A stretch of DNA of 13,171 bases from the NCBI GenBank assembly GCA_950071875.1, contig CATMNW010000036.1:1-13171 (forward strand). The letters are read 5' to 3'. The notes under the pieces were generated by a model, which saw only the letters and a program-made list of their open reading frames with translations, ran no database searches and was not told the DNA's origin. Origin of the DNA: an uncultured Erythrobacteraceae bacterium. GTDB taxonomy: Bacteria > Pseudomonadota > Alphaproteobacteria > Sphingomonadales > Sphingomonadaceae. Positions 7,102-13,171 of this stretch are shown here, in pieces (position 1 is the stretch's first letter; every line of letters begins with the position of its first letter). The position numbers were made by a program, and so were the translations under genes.

Positions 7102-7998
7102 CTATTCGGCAGCCTGCGCGAAGCCGCCAATTTCGCCCATTCGGGAAACTTCCGCAGCCAGAACCCGCGCCAGACCGGCGATCAATTTGGCAATCGCGCC
7201 TACCCGCGCCGTAGGCTGGTCGAGCCGATTGTCGAGGTAGGTGGTGCGACAAACCTCAATCTGCATCGCATGGACCGATCGTCTGGTCTGACCAAACCGA
7301 TCAAGGATATATCCGCCCGAGTAAGGCCTGTTGTGAACGGCGCGCCGCCCTTCACTGGCAAAATAGCGCAGCGCGATATCCACCAGTCGATCGTCGCAAG
7401 ACGCCCCGAACCTGTCGCCGATAACGAATTCGGCCGGCCGATCGTTCGGTACCGACGGACGCAGGGGTGGCATGGAATGCAGGTCGATCAGCAGGGCTGC
7501 GCCCCACGCATCACGGATCGTGTCAAGCTCATGGCCGAGCGAAGCATGATAAGGATTGTAGACACCGTCGATGCGCGCATCGAGGTCCGATCTATCGATG
7601 GACGACCGCCAGATTTCACCCATTCCCGGAATGCGCCGTGGCACCAGACCAAGGCCGTTCCGGGCGCGCCGGTTTGCCAATGAGTGACGCGCGGCCTGCG
7701 GCTTTTCGCCGCGCACCATGCCCCAGTCGATATCCTCGACAGATCGGTTCAGGTCGATGAGTGCACGCGGCGCATGCGCAAGAAGAAGGCCCGACCCGGT
7801 CGCATCCGCTGCAGGCGCTGCCACCATGTCGATATAGCGATCTTCCAGCCGTATCCGCGACTGCTCCGCATCGCGCATCTGCGCCAGCAAGGTTTCCGGA
7901 TAGTCCCGCCCGCAGTGGGGCGCAGCAATCAGCACCGGGGTTCGGTCACCGCCCTGCCCGCTAAGCGAAAAGGCCGGGCGATTGCTTCCGGGGATCAT
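7102..7998 (-). CDS. N-formylglutamate amidohydrolase family protein
   Basis: The protein (298 residues from ATG 7998) belongs to the N-formylglutamate amidohydrolase family (PF05013), metal-dependent enzymes that release formate from N-formyl-L-glutamate at the end of one histidine-degradation route; many family members have other or unknown amide substrates. Family marks, in order, are VLIAAPHCGRDYP near the N-terminus, LEDRYID, HAPRALIDLNRSVEDIDW, YNPYHASL and LLIDLHSMPP in the middle, and the ending MQIEVCRTTYLD. The His and Asp/Glu in APHCGR, DLHSMP and QIEV are likely metal ligands. The start is uncertain: ATG 7998 gives a normal family length, while an in-frame GTG at 8070 would add 24 unlikely residues; neither has a good ribosome site. 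No other hut genes are nearby, so histidine degradation is not supported by context. It follows the RTX protease gene on the same strand. Confidence 0.85.
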   Translation of the reverse strand: MIPGSNRPAFSLSGQGGDRTPVLIAAPHCGRDYPETLLAQMRDAEQSRIRLEDRYIDMVAAPAADATGSGLLLAHAPRALIDLNRSVEDIDWGMVRGEKPQAARHSLANRRARNGLGLVPRRIPGMGEIWRSSIDRSDLDARIDGVYNPYHASLGHELDTIRDAWGAALLIDLHSMPPLRPSVPNDRPAEFVIGDRFGASCDDRLVDIALRYFASEGRRAVHNRPYSGGYILDRFGQTRRSVHAMQIEVCRTTYLDNRLDQPTARVGAIAKLIAGLARVLAAEVSRMGEIGGFAQAAE

Positions 7999-8083
7999 CC
8001 CGCCAAGGGTTTCGGCTCTACCATCAGCTTTGTGGGTTATTGCGCTGCTCCAGGATACCTTTGATTGCACATATCACGGATAA

Positions 8084-10249
8084 CTACGCAAGCATCATTT
8101 CCATGCCCAACATTTGCGGTGGTATCGCGATGAAATCCGCGGGTATCGATGGACTTGCGTTGGGAGCAGAGCCCTGCGCGGCACCTACCGCCGTAAAATC
8201 TGCATTCGTTAAAGCCAGCCCGGTCGATAAGGTGGCAAACAACATTTGCGCACTCGCGCCGGTACCATCTTCGTCATAAAACAATTCGCCAGTGGCCGAA
8301 TTATAAATGATCCGATCATCAACATCGAGCGCACTGCTTCCGATGGCGAATTCCGCCGTGGTAATAGTGCCAGATCCGCTCAATTCGCTGAAAATTGCCA
8401 GATCCAGGCGGATACTGTCGTCGGAAACATCGAAATCGCTGATATGGTCCACGTTGCCGCTTACCAGCGCATCTTCAAACCCGAACACGTCGGCCCCTGC
8501 GCCACCGAACAGCGTGTCGTTTCCGCCTTGTCCGAAAAGCACGTCATTGCCGTCGTTTCCATAGATTATATCGTCGGCATCTCCGCCAAAGGCAGTATCG
8601 TTATCGGCGTCGCCCTTGATCGTGTCCTGACCATCGCCACCGTCAAGCAAGTCGTTGCCGTCTCCGCCTCGCAGGATGTCGTCACCGCCATTACCAAAGA
8701 CCTCATCCGTGCCTTCATTGCCTTCAACCCGGTCATTGCCGCCTTGTCCGTAAAGGAAATCGCCGCCCAGGCCGCCCTGTATCAAATCAGCGTCCGAGCC
8801 TCCCCAGATCGTGTCACGGCCGCCATCGCCAACAAGAAGATCTGCATTCTCATTGCCGCTAATGATGTCGTTGCCGGGCCCCCCGAAGATCGTATCATCT
8901 CCAGCGTCGCCATTGAGAGTATCGTTATCGGTATCGCCTTTGATGATGTCGTCGCCGGAACCACCGCTCAGGACGTCTTCGCCCGCATTCCCGCGAACAA
9001 CGTCGCTACTGCTTCCGCCATCTATCGTATCGGCACCCGCCTTGCCGAAGAGCGCATCTGAGCCGCCCTTGCCGAACAGCAAATCGTCGCCATCATTACC
9101 GACCAGGATATTCGCCAGACCATTGCCGTGGATCGTATCCTGCCCCGATCCGCCAATCGCATTCTCGATGTCGGTTCCTCTGCCAATCATGACATTGCCG
9201 ACCAGGCCCCCGATATTCATGAAAACTTCAGGGCTAAGATCAATCAACTGGGCAGCTGCAAAACCACTGTAATCGAGCAGGTCTCTCCCGCCTGAATCAA
9301 CGATAGTATACGCAACGTCGGCGAAGTTGTTCGCGTAGTGAATCAAACGATCGGAGTTGCTGTTGAAGCCGTAGCGCGTGTTGCCAGTGCGAGTGCCCGT
9401 TGGCTGGGAGTAATTGTCGTAGATCCCGATAACATCGCCGATCATCGGGGTAACTACGAAAGCATAGTCGAACCCCTGACCAGAAAAATATGTGTTCTCG
9501 ATCTGACTGAAATACGACATCACAGTGGTCGACCATGAGTCATTGGCGTACTTCGCATCGACAGCATAATCGGCATTGCCGTCATAGTCGCCACCATGGC
9601 CGAGGCCAAGCGCATGTCCTATCTCGTGAATATAGGTCTGGAATCCATAACTTCCGAGCGTATTACCGAACGACGTCAGCCAGTCTTGCGAGATATTCAC
9701 TTCGGCTTCGATTGGTGTGTACGATCCATCGGAGTTCACGTAGAGTCCCGATGGAAAACTGGCATGCGCGTCGAGAGTACCGTCCTGCGTAAAGGTTATC
9801 TCTGCCGAACCGCTGACTTCCACAAATCCGAAACCTGCTACATCGGTCCAGAGCTTCAATGCTTGGCGGGCGAGAAACTTTGCATCGGAATCCAGCGCGC
9901 CGACATCGACGGTCAGAACGTTATCGCTGCCGACATCCCAGATGAATGGGCCCCCCAAGCCCCAGAAATCGACGGTCAACTGCTGAGCTATCTGGTCATA
10001 CGTCCAAACGTCGCTCTGAGCCGTTTCGTCGAAAGGCACGAAGGTGCGTTCGCCGTCGATCAATGGCCGCATGACCATCGGCTCCAATGCGTAAGAAGCA
10101 TCGGTCTGCCCCAAAACGCCAGAACCACCGCCACGGACACTGCCGAGGTCGAGACCGAAATCGAAAGATCGTAGTGGGCCGGTCCCTTTGGCCGACATCT
10201 CTTCCGTCCCGGGAAGCTGCATGATTCCAACCTGGTTTGACGTTTGCAC
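8084..10249 (-). CDS. Serralysin-like M10 metalloprotease with RTX repeats, type I secreted
   Basis: The 721-residue protein is a zinc endopeptidase of the serralysin group, exported by a type I (ABC transporter) system and folded outside the cell by calcium. Residues ~60-280 form the protease domain, with the zinc motif HEIGHALGLGH (208-218) and the Met-turn VMSY (243-246), whose Tyr is a further zinc ligand in serralysins. Residues ~367-587 are about 24 nonapeptide GGxGxDxUx calcium-binding repeats, far more than in typical serralysins, which have only a handful. A C-terminal M10-type domain (~588-686, DVFGFEDAL then DHISDFDVSDDSIRL) follows, then an extra ~35-residue tail rich in Ala, Pro, Met. 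There is no N-terminal signal peptide, as expected. GTG 10249 is chosen because AAGGGG lies seven bases upstream; ATG 10222 is the alternative. The protease half looks poorer in G+C than its neighbours by eye. No secretion genes are in the window. Confidence 0.92.
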   Translation of the reverse strand: MQTSNQVGIMQLPGTEEMSAKGTGPLRSFDFGLDLGSVRGGGSGVLGQTDASYALEPMVMRPLIDGERTFVPFDETAQSDVWTYDQIAQQLTVDFWGLGGPFIWDVGSDNVLTVDVGALDSDAKFLARQALKLWTDVAGFGFVEVSGSAEITFTQDGTLDAHASFPSGLYVNSDGSYTPIEAEVNISQDWLTSFGNTLGSYGFQTYIHEIGHALGLGHGGDYDGNADYAVDAKYANDSWSTTVMSYFSQIENTYFSGQGFDYAFVVTPMIGDVIGIYDNYSQPTGTRTGNTRYGFNSNSDRLIHYANNFADVAYTIVDSGGRDLLDYSGFAAAQLIDLSPEVFMNIGGLVGNVMIGRGTDIENAIGGSGQDTIHGNGLANILVGNDGDDLLFGKGGSDALFGKAGADTIDGGSSSDVVRGNAGEDVLSGGSGDDIIKGDTDNDTLNGDAGDDTIFGGPGNDIISGNENADLLVGDGGRDTIWGGSDADLIQGGLGGDFLYGQGGNDRVEGNEGTDEVFGNGGDDILRGGDGNDLLDGGDGQDTIKGDADNDTAFGGDADDIIYGNDGNDVLFGQGGNDTLFGGAGADVFGFEDALVSGNVDHISDFDVSDDSIRLDLAIFSELSGSGTITTAEFAIGSSALDVDDRIIYNSATGELFYDEDGTGASAQMLFATLSTGLALTNADFTAVGAAQGSAPNASPSIPADFIAIPPQMLGMEMMLA
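8489..9151 (-). repeat. RTX nonapeptide repeat region within the metalloprotease gene
   Basis: About 24 consecutive 27-base units encode GGxGxDxUx repeats (residues 367-587), for example GGSGDDIIK, GGPGNDIIS, GGDGNDLLD and GGAGADVFG. Several units are degenerate, with NEN, DTD or SSS in place of GxG. Such repeats fold into a parallel beta-roll that binds calcium ions between turns. The DNA units are not identical, so recent expansion is not evident. Confidence 0.9.
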
Positions 10250-10256
10250 AACAATT

Positions 10257-10262
10257 CCCCTT
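10257..10262 (-). promoter_or_regulatory. Ribosome binding site of the RTX protease gene
   Basis: Read on the minus strand, AAGGGG ends seven bases before the GTG at 10249. This is the best ribosome site in front of any candidate start and supports GTG as the initiation codon over ATG 10222. Confidence 0.6.
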
Positions 10263-10488
10263 CACGTCCAAGACCTGAGCAAGTGCCGGTGAATTTTTAT
10301 CGGTTGGTGCGAACCTCGCCCTGCACATCGAATGTAATATCCCAAACGCAGAACGGTGTCGACCAAGCCCTCAAGATTTCGGTAACCCTGTTTCCGGAAT
10401 CGCGCCGGTCGCCGCAGAGGTGTCTCGCATTAGCACTATGGGTGTCTGATACATGGTTTTTTAAACGGGAGCCGCTTAAGGCACACCC

Positions 10489-10881
10489 ATGAATGGAACC
10501 GCGACTCAACGAATCCTGCTCGCTGAAGACGACGATGCAATGCGCGTTTATCTGGAGAGGGCACTGGTCAATGCGGGCTATGCCGTGGATTCGGTCGATC
10601 GCGGTACGGCAGCTGTGCCACTGCTTGAGAACGGCGAATACGACCTGCTTTTGTCGGATATCGTTATGCCGGAAATGGACGGTATAGAACTGGCGCAGCG
10701 CTGTAACGAGCTCAGCCCTCACACGAAGGTGATGTTTATTACAGGCTTCGCCGCGGTCACGCTGAAAGCAAGTCGGGAACAACCAAGCGCCAAAGTCTTG
10801 TCCAAACCCTTCCACTTGCGCGACCTCGTTCTGGAGGTCGAACGCGCCCTGGAAGATCGAATTAGCGCCCGATTGCAATAA
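10489..10881 (+). CDS. cpdR: CpdR single-domain response regulator (cell-cycle control of ClpXP proteolysis)
   Basis: The 130-residue protein is a stand-alone receiver domain nearly superimposable on Caulobacter CpdR as I remember it. In that pathway CckA and ChpT phosphorylate CpdR; the unphosphorylated form localises ClpXP and primes degradation of cell-cycle substrates. Here the acidic pocket is EDDD (13-16), the phospho-acceptor is Asp57 in LLSDIVMPEMDGIELA (54-69), the switch Thr is in MFITGFAAV (82-90) and the conserved Lys106 lies in KVLSKPFHLRDLV (102-114). The last two segments are the CpdR signature. No output domain follows, as expected. The N-terminal MNGTATQ is a few residues longer than in Caulobacter. 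ATG 10489 has AAGG seven bases upstream. The gene is divergent from the RTX protease across 239 bases and is followed by tRNA-Val. Confidence 0.93.
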   Translation: MNGTATQRILLAEDDDAMRVYLERALVNAGYAVDSVDRGTAAVPLLENGEYDLLLSDIVMPEMDGIELAQRCNELSPHTKVMFITGFAAVTLKASREQPSAKVLSKPFHLRDLVLEVERALEDRISARLQ

Positions 10882-10896
10882 GCGGCGAATAGGGCC

Positions 10897-10925
10897 TTGC
10901 GCGGTATGCCAACCCTCGCTAAATG
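10897..10925 (+). promoter_or_regulatory. Possible promoter for tRNA-Val
   Basis: TTGCGC (10897-10902), a 17-base spacer and TAAATG (10920-10925) sit about 36 bases before the mature tRNA start. Each box matches the sigma-70 consensus in only three of six positions, so this is tentative. A small G+C-rich hairpin (10934-10938 with 10944-10948) lies between it and the tRNA. Confidence 0.25.
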
Positions 10926-10961
10926 GCCCGCCTGCCCCGCACAGGGGCGCTTTGATGGTGC

Positions 10962-11036
10962 GGGCGTATAGCTCAGTGGTAGAGCACTATGTTGACATCG
11001 TAGGGGTCCCAAGTTCGAACCTTGGTACGCCCACCA
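10962..11036 (+). tRNA. tRNA-Val (anticodon GAC)
   Basis: The full cloverleaf can be drawn: acceptor stem GGGCGTA (10962-10968) with TACGCCC (11026-11032); D stem GCTC/GAGC (10971-10974, 10982-10985); anticodon stem CTATG/CGTAG (10987-10991, 10999-11003, with one T-G pair) around loop TTGACAT, giving anticodon GAC at 10994-10996; and T stem CCAAG/CTTGG (11009-11013, 11021-11025) with loop TTCGAAC. The discriminator is A11033 and CCA is encoded (11034-11036). GAC reads valine codon GUC. It follows cpdR by 80 bases. No integrase or repeat of its 3' end in the same orientation is visible downstream, so it is not being used as an integration site here. Confidence 0.97.
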
Positions 11037-11149
11037 TCGAAGACTTTCCCCTAACGACTTCCGATCACCTTGCTCAGTCGGTCGCCTGCCCGTAGCAGAG
11101 GCAGCGTGAGTAAGATGTACAGCCTGGGCCAACAGGGGACGACAGAGCG

Positions 11150-12211
11150 ATGAGCATCGAAACGCCGAGGCGAACGCTCTATTCAGTCCAGCGTTTGCGC
11201 GCCATTGCTGCGGCCGCCGTACTTTGCACCCACGCGTTCACGCAGCTTGAGGGCGCCGATCAGTTCTTCAATCCCGATATCGGTGCTTTCGGGGTCGACA
11301 TATTCTTTGCCATCAGTGGCTTTATCATGGTCTACATCACTGCCCAGCGGGAGATGCGACCGATCGGGTTTCTGCGCGATCGGGTAATCCGTATCGTGCC
11401 GACCTACTGGTTCTGGACACTGATCACTGCTGCTCTGGCCTTAGCCCTGCCAATGGTTTTCCGAACCACCCAGTTCGATCTACCCCACATGCTTCTTTCC
11501 ATGGGCTTTATTGCTCATGAAAATCCGTCGATTCCCGGAAGCACTTCGCCGATGCTAAGGCTAGGCTGGACCCTCAATTACGAGATGTATTTTTATGCGA
11601 TCTTTGCAGTCGCCATGGCTGTCAATTATCGCGACCGGTTATGGATCACCATTGCTGCTCTGGTATTAATTGTCGGAGCAGGGACATTGCTCCATCCGGA
11701 TTCCCCGGTCCTGCAATTCTACACGCGCTCTATCATGCTGGAGTTCGCGCTCGGGATGCTGGCTGGTTACGTCTTCCTGCGCGGATGGAAATTGCCGGGC
11801 GGCATGCCCATCATCGTCGTCACAACTATCCTTACCATCATATTTCTGCAGTTCACAGCGCATCAGGCAACCAGCAGCTATTGGCGAGGTTACATCTGGG
11901 CGCTGCCGGCGGTGTGGATTTTGCTAGTGACGCTGGGCACCGAACGCGCGCCAGGCGGGTTGCTTGACCGTGCATGGCTAACCGTCGGTGAAGCCTCGTA
12001 TTCGCTTTACCTTATGCACCTATTTCCACTTTCCGCCTGTCGTATCATCTGGACACGTGCCGGATTTCCTACAGACGGGCTTGGTGCCAATCTCGCGTTC
12101 GCGGCTGTAGCAATTCCCATCAGCATAGTTGCCAGTGTGATCGCCTATCGCATCATAGAAAAGCCAGCCACGCAGTTGGTACGCGGCTGGCTCGAGAGGA
12201 AAGCATCCTAA
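11150..12211 (+). CDS. Acyltransferase family 3 membrane protein (likely surface polysaccharide O-acylation)
   Basis: The 353-residue protein belongs to acyltransferase family 3 (PF01757), integral membrane enzymes that transfer acetyl, succinyl or other acyl groups to sugars of exopolysaccharide, O-antigen or peptidoglycan. The N-terminus has the family pattern YSVQRLRAIAAAAVLCTHAF (11-30) with the catalytic-type His28, then GVDIFFAISGFIM (48-60), RDRVIRIVPTYW (76-87), LGWTLNYEMYFY (138-149), GEASYSLYLMHL (280-291) and the ending RIIEKPATQLV (334-344). About ten hydrophobic segments are visible, and there is no extra SGNH domain. ATG 11150 begins MSIETPRRTL directly before the family start; a GGGGA lies 11 bases upstream, at the long end for a ribosome site. 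It converges with the nucleotide-sugar dehydrogenase gene, with a 37-base gap that holds no clear terminator. A role in the same polysaccharide pathway is plausible but unproven. Confidence 0.9.
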   Translation: MSIETPRRTLYSVQRLRAIAAAAVLCTHAFTQLEGADQFFNPDIGAFGVDIFFAISGFIMVYITAQREMRPIGFLRDRVIRIVPTYWFWTLITAALALALPMVFRTTQFDLPHMLLSMGFIAHENPSIPGSTSPMLRLGWTLNYEMYFYAIFAVAMAVNYRDRLWITIAALVLIVGAGTLLHPDSPVLQFYTRSIMLEFALGMLAGYVFLRGWKLPGGMPIIVVTTILTIIFLQFTAHQATSSYWRGYIWALPAVWILLVTLGTERAPGGLLDRAWLTVGEASYSLYLMHLFPLSACRIIWTRAGFPTDGLGANLAFAAVAIPISIVASVIAYRIIEKPATQLVRGWLERKAS

Positions 12212-12248
12212 AGATAGACGCGATCTAATGGACCGATAAGGTCATGCG

Positions 12249-13171
12249 TCAAAGCTTGTCGATTGCGACCACGTCTTCGCAGCTGACCGAGAGCTTATGA
12301 GCATCACCGCGGGCGTCGATCACCCGGTCGAAACTCTGGCCGCTGACGTCATTGCGAATGATCTCGCCCAAACGCGGCAGGTGGCTGTAGGAATAGCCAA
12401 GGTTCGAACCCATAAGCGCTTCTGGGTCCAGGTTCTCGTCATAAACGACAAGGTCGTAACCCGCGGCAATCAGCCGGCGTGCAAGATCGAGGTTCGGGCT
12501 TTCACGCAAATCGTCGGTCGCGGTCTTGAATGCGAGGCCGTTCAGAAGCACCTTCGCGCCCGGCTCTAGGTCCTTGGTCGCCAGGTTGAACAGGAACAGC
12601 TTGTGAGCCTCGTTCGAACGCACGATCGTATTGATGATATGGGTTTGCGCCCCGATGTCTTCGGCAATGAAGTTGAGCGCGCGTACGTCCTTCGGAAGGC
12701 ACGAACCGCCGAATGCGCCGCCGGGACGCAGGTAATACGGTGAGATATTCAGCTTCGTGTCCGACACGAAAATCTCGTGCACCGCACCGACATCGATACC
12801 TTCTTCGCGGCAAACCCGGCCGATTTCATTCGCGAAGGCCACTTTCAATGCATGAAAGCTGTTGTCGACGAACTTGGTAATTTCAGCCTCGCGCAGGCCG
12901 ACGGTAAACCGTGGCGCTTCGAGATCCTTGTTGAGTTCCTCGAGCTGATCGCAAGGTTTGCCGCCAAGTGTGCCGATCACGATCTTCGGAGGCGCATAAT
13001 AGTCTTTGACCGCCGATCCTTCGCGCAGGAATTCGGGGTTATAGCCAAGCTGCACGCTATCCTTGTGGTCGCCGGAAAGCTCGCCATAGAGCAGCGGCGC
13101 GATCAGTCCGTCGCACGATCCCGGGCGCATTGTCGATCGGTAGACGACTGCCACGGGATGCGCCTGTTCGC
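12249..13171 (-). CDS. Nucleotide-sugar dehydrogenase, GDP-mannose 6-dehydrogenase (AlgD)-like, N-terminal part outside window
   Basis: The visible ~307 residues are the middle and C-terminal parts of a UDP-glucose/GDP-mannose dehydrogenase, which oxidises the C6 hydroxyl of a nucleotide sugar to a carboxylate with two NAD+, supplying uronic acids for capsule or exopolysaccharide. The Rossmann NAD domain is cut off by the window edge. Seen in order: VVYRSTMRPG, NPEFLREGSAVKDY, FVDNSFHALKVAFANEIG (with the conserved Lys), YYLRPGGAFGGSCLPKDVRAL (catalytic Cys codon at 12699-12701) and LAFKTATDDLRESPNLDLA. HALKVAFANEIG and the GGAFGGSCLPKDVRAL stretch resemble AlgD more than Ugd, so GDP-mannose is the favoured substrate; UDP-sugars remain possible. 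The C-terminus, ending VVAIDKL, looks shorter than AlgD as I recall it. The upstream frame stays open to the last base, so the start lies outside. Confidence 0.88.
   Translation of the reverse strand, partial: EQAHPVAVVYRSTMRPGSCDGLIAPLLYGELSGDHKDSVQLGYNPEFLREGSAVKDYYAPPKIVIGTLGGKPCDQLEELNKDLEAPRFTVGLREAEITKFVDNSFHALKVAFANEIGRVCREEGIDVGAVHEIFVSDTKLNISPYYLRPGGAFGGSCLPKDVRALNFIAEDIGAQTHIINTIVRSNEAHKLFLFNLATKDLEPGAKVLLNGLAFKTATDDLRESPNLDLARRLIAAGYDLVVYDENLDPEALMGSNLGYSYSHLPRLGEIIRNDVSGQSFDRVIDARGDAHKLSVSCEDVVAIDKL

Noticed and set aside
8246..9061. Plus-strand open frame (271 codons) opposite the RTX repeats
   Set aside because: The repetitive coding units of the protease leave the antisense frame open. 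The Ile/Val/Ala-rich translation is a by-product of the repeats.
8084..10249. The RTX repeats as a possible CRISPR-like or tandem DNA repeat array
   Set aside because: The 27-base periodicity is explained by the protein nonapeptide repeat; units vary in sequence and there are no spacers.
10461..10479. Possible CtrA binding site upstream of cpdR (two TTAA half-sites)
   Set aside because: The half-sites at 10461-10464 and 10476-10479 are 11 bases apart, while the CtrA consensus needs 7, and they sit very close to the start codon.
10297..10878. Minus-strand open frame (193 codons) covering cpdR and part of its upstream region
   Set aside because: It is antisense to cpdR, which has all receiver-domain residues, and its translation resembles no family.
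12397..12410. Inverted 13-base match to the T arm of tRNA-Val inside the dehydrogenase gene, as a possible attachment site
   Set aside because: The match lies within conserved coding sequence for GSNLGY, is inverted relative to the tRNA, stops before its 3' end, and no integrase is present.

Overview
This window looks like ordinary chromosome from an alphaproteobacterium, most likely a member of the Sphingomonadales (Erythrobacteraceae or Sphingomonadaceae type). The reasons are the presence of CpdR, a cell-cycle response regulator restricted to Alphaproteobacteria; a SapC-family gene; a small four-cysteine secreted protein of a kind I associate with sphingomonads; and the moderately high G+C with matching codon use. 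These placements rest on recognising protein families by eye, not on a search.

Layout from left to right. (1) The 3' end of a UvrD/PcrA-type DNA helicase (+) meets a sterol-desaturase-family di-iron hydroxylase (-); their stop codons interlock in a single CTAG. (2) Upstream of the hydroxylase on the minus strand are a RhlE-type DEAD-box RNA helicase and a small exported protein of unknown function. (3) After a divergent intergenic region with a clear hairpin comes a plus-strand group: an FAD-linked D-2-hydroxyacid dehydrogenase of the D-2-hydroxyglutarate dehydrogenase type, a SapC-family protein, and a secreted PDZ plus M48 metalloprotease. This group is closed by a strong intrinsic terminator at 7060-7094. 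The roughly 100 bases before that terminator carry two further hairpins and exposed C-rich anti-Shine-Dalgarno motifs, so they may be a small regulatory RNA. (4) On the minus strand follow an N-formylglutamate amidohydrolase and a large serralysin-like (M10) RTX metalloprotease, which should leave the cell by type I secretion; no transporter genes lie here. (5) Divergent from the protease is cpdR, followed by tRNA-Val(GAC). (6) The right end holds a membrane acyltransferase (+) and, convergent with it, an AlgD-type nucleotide-sugar dehydrogenase (-) that runs off the window. Both fit surface polysaccharide synthesis or modification.

The genes are mostly housekeeping or envelope functions rather than one pathway. 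SapC and the M48 protease are close enough to be cotranscribed. No insertion sequence, phage gene, CRISPR array or defence system is visible. The strongest candidates for something undescribed are the possible sRNA at about 6992-7094 and the placement and unusual C-terminal tail of the RTX protease. No intergenic gap exceeds 300 bases; the largest is 10250-10488 (239 bases), between the divergent RTX protease and cpdR genes, in which I could not identify a convincing promoter or operator.
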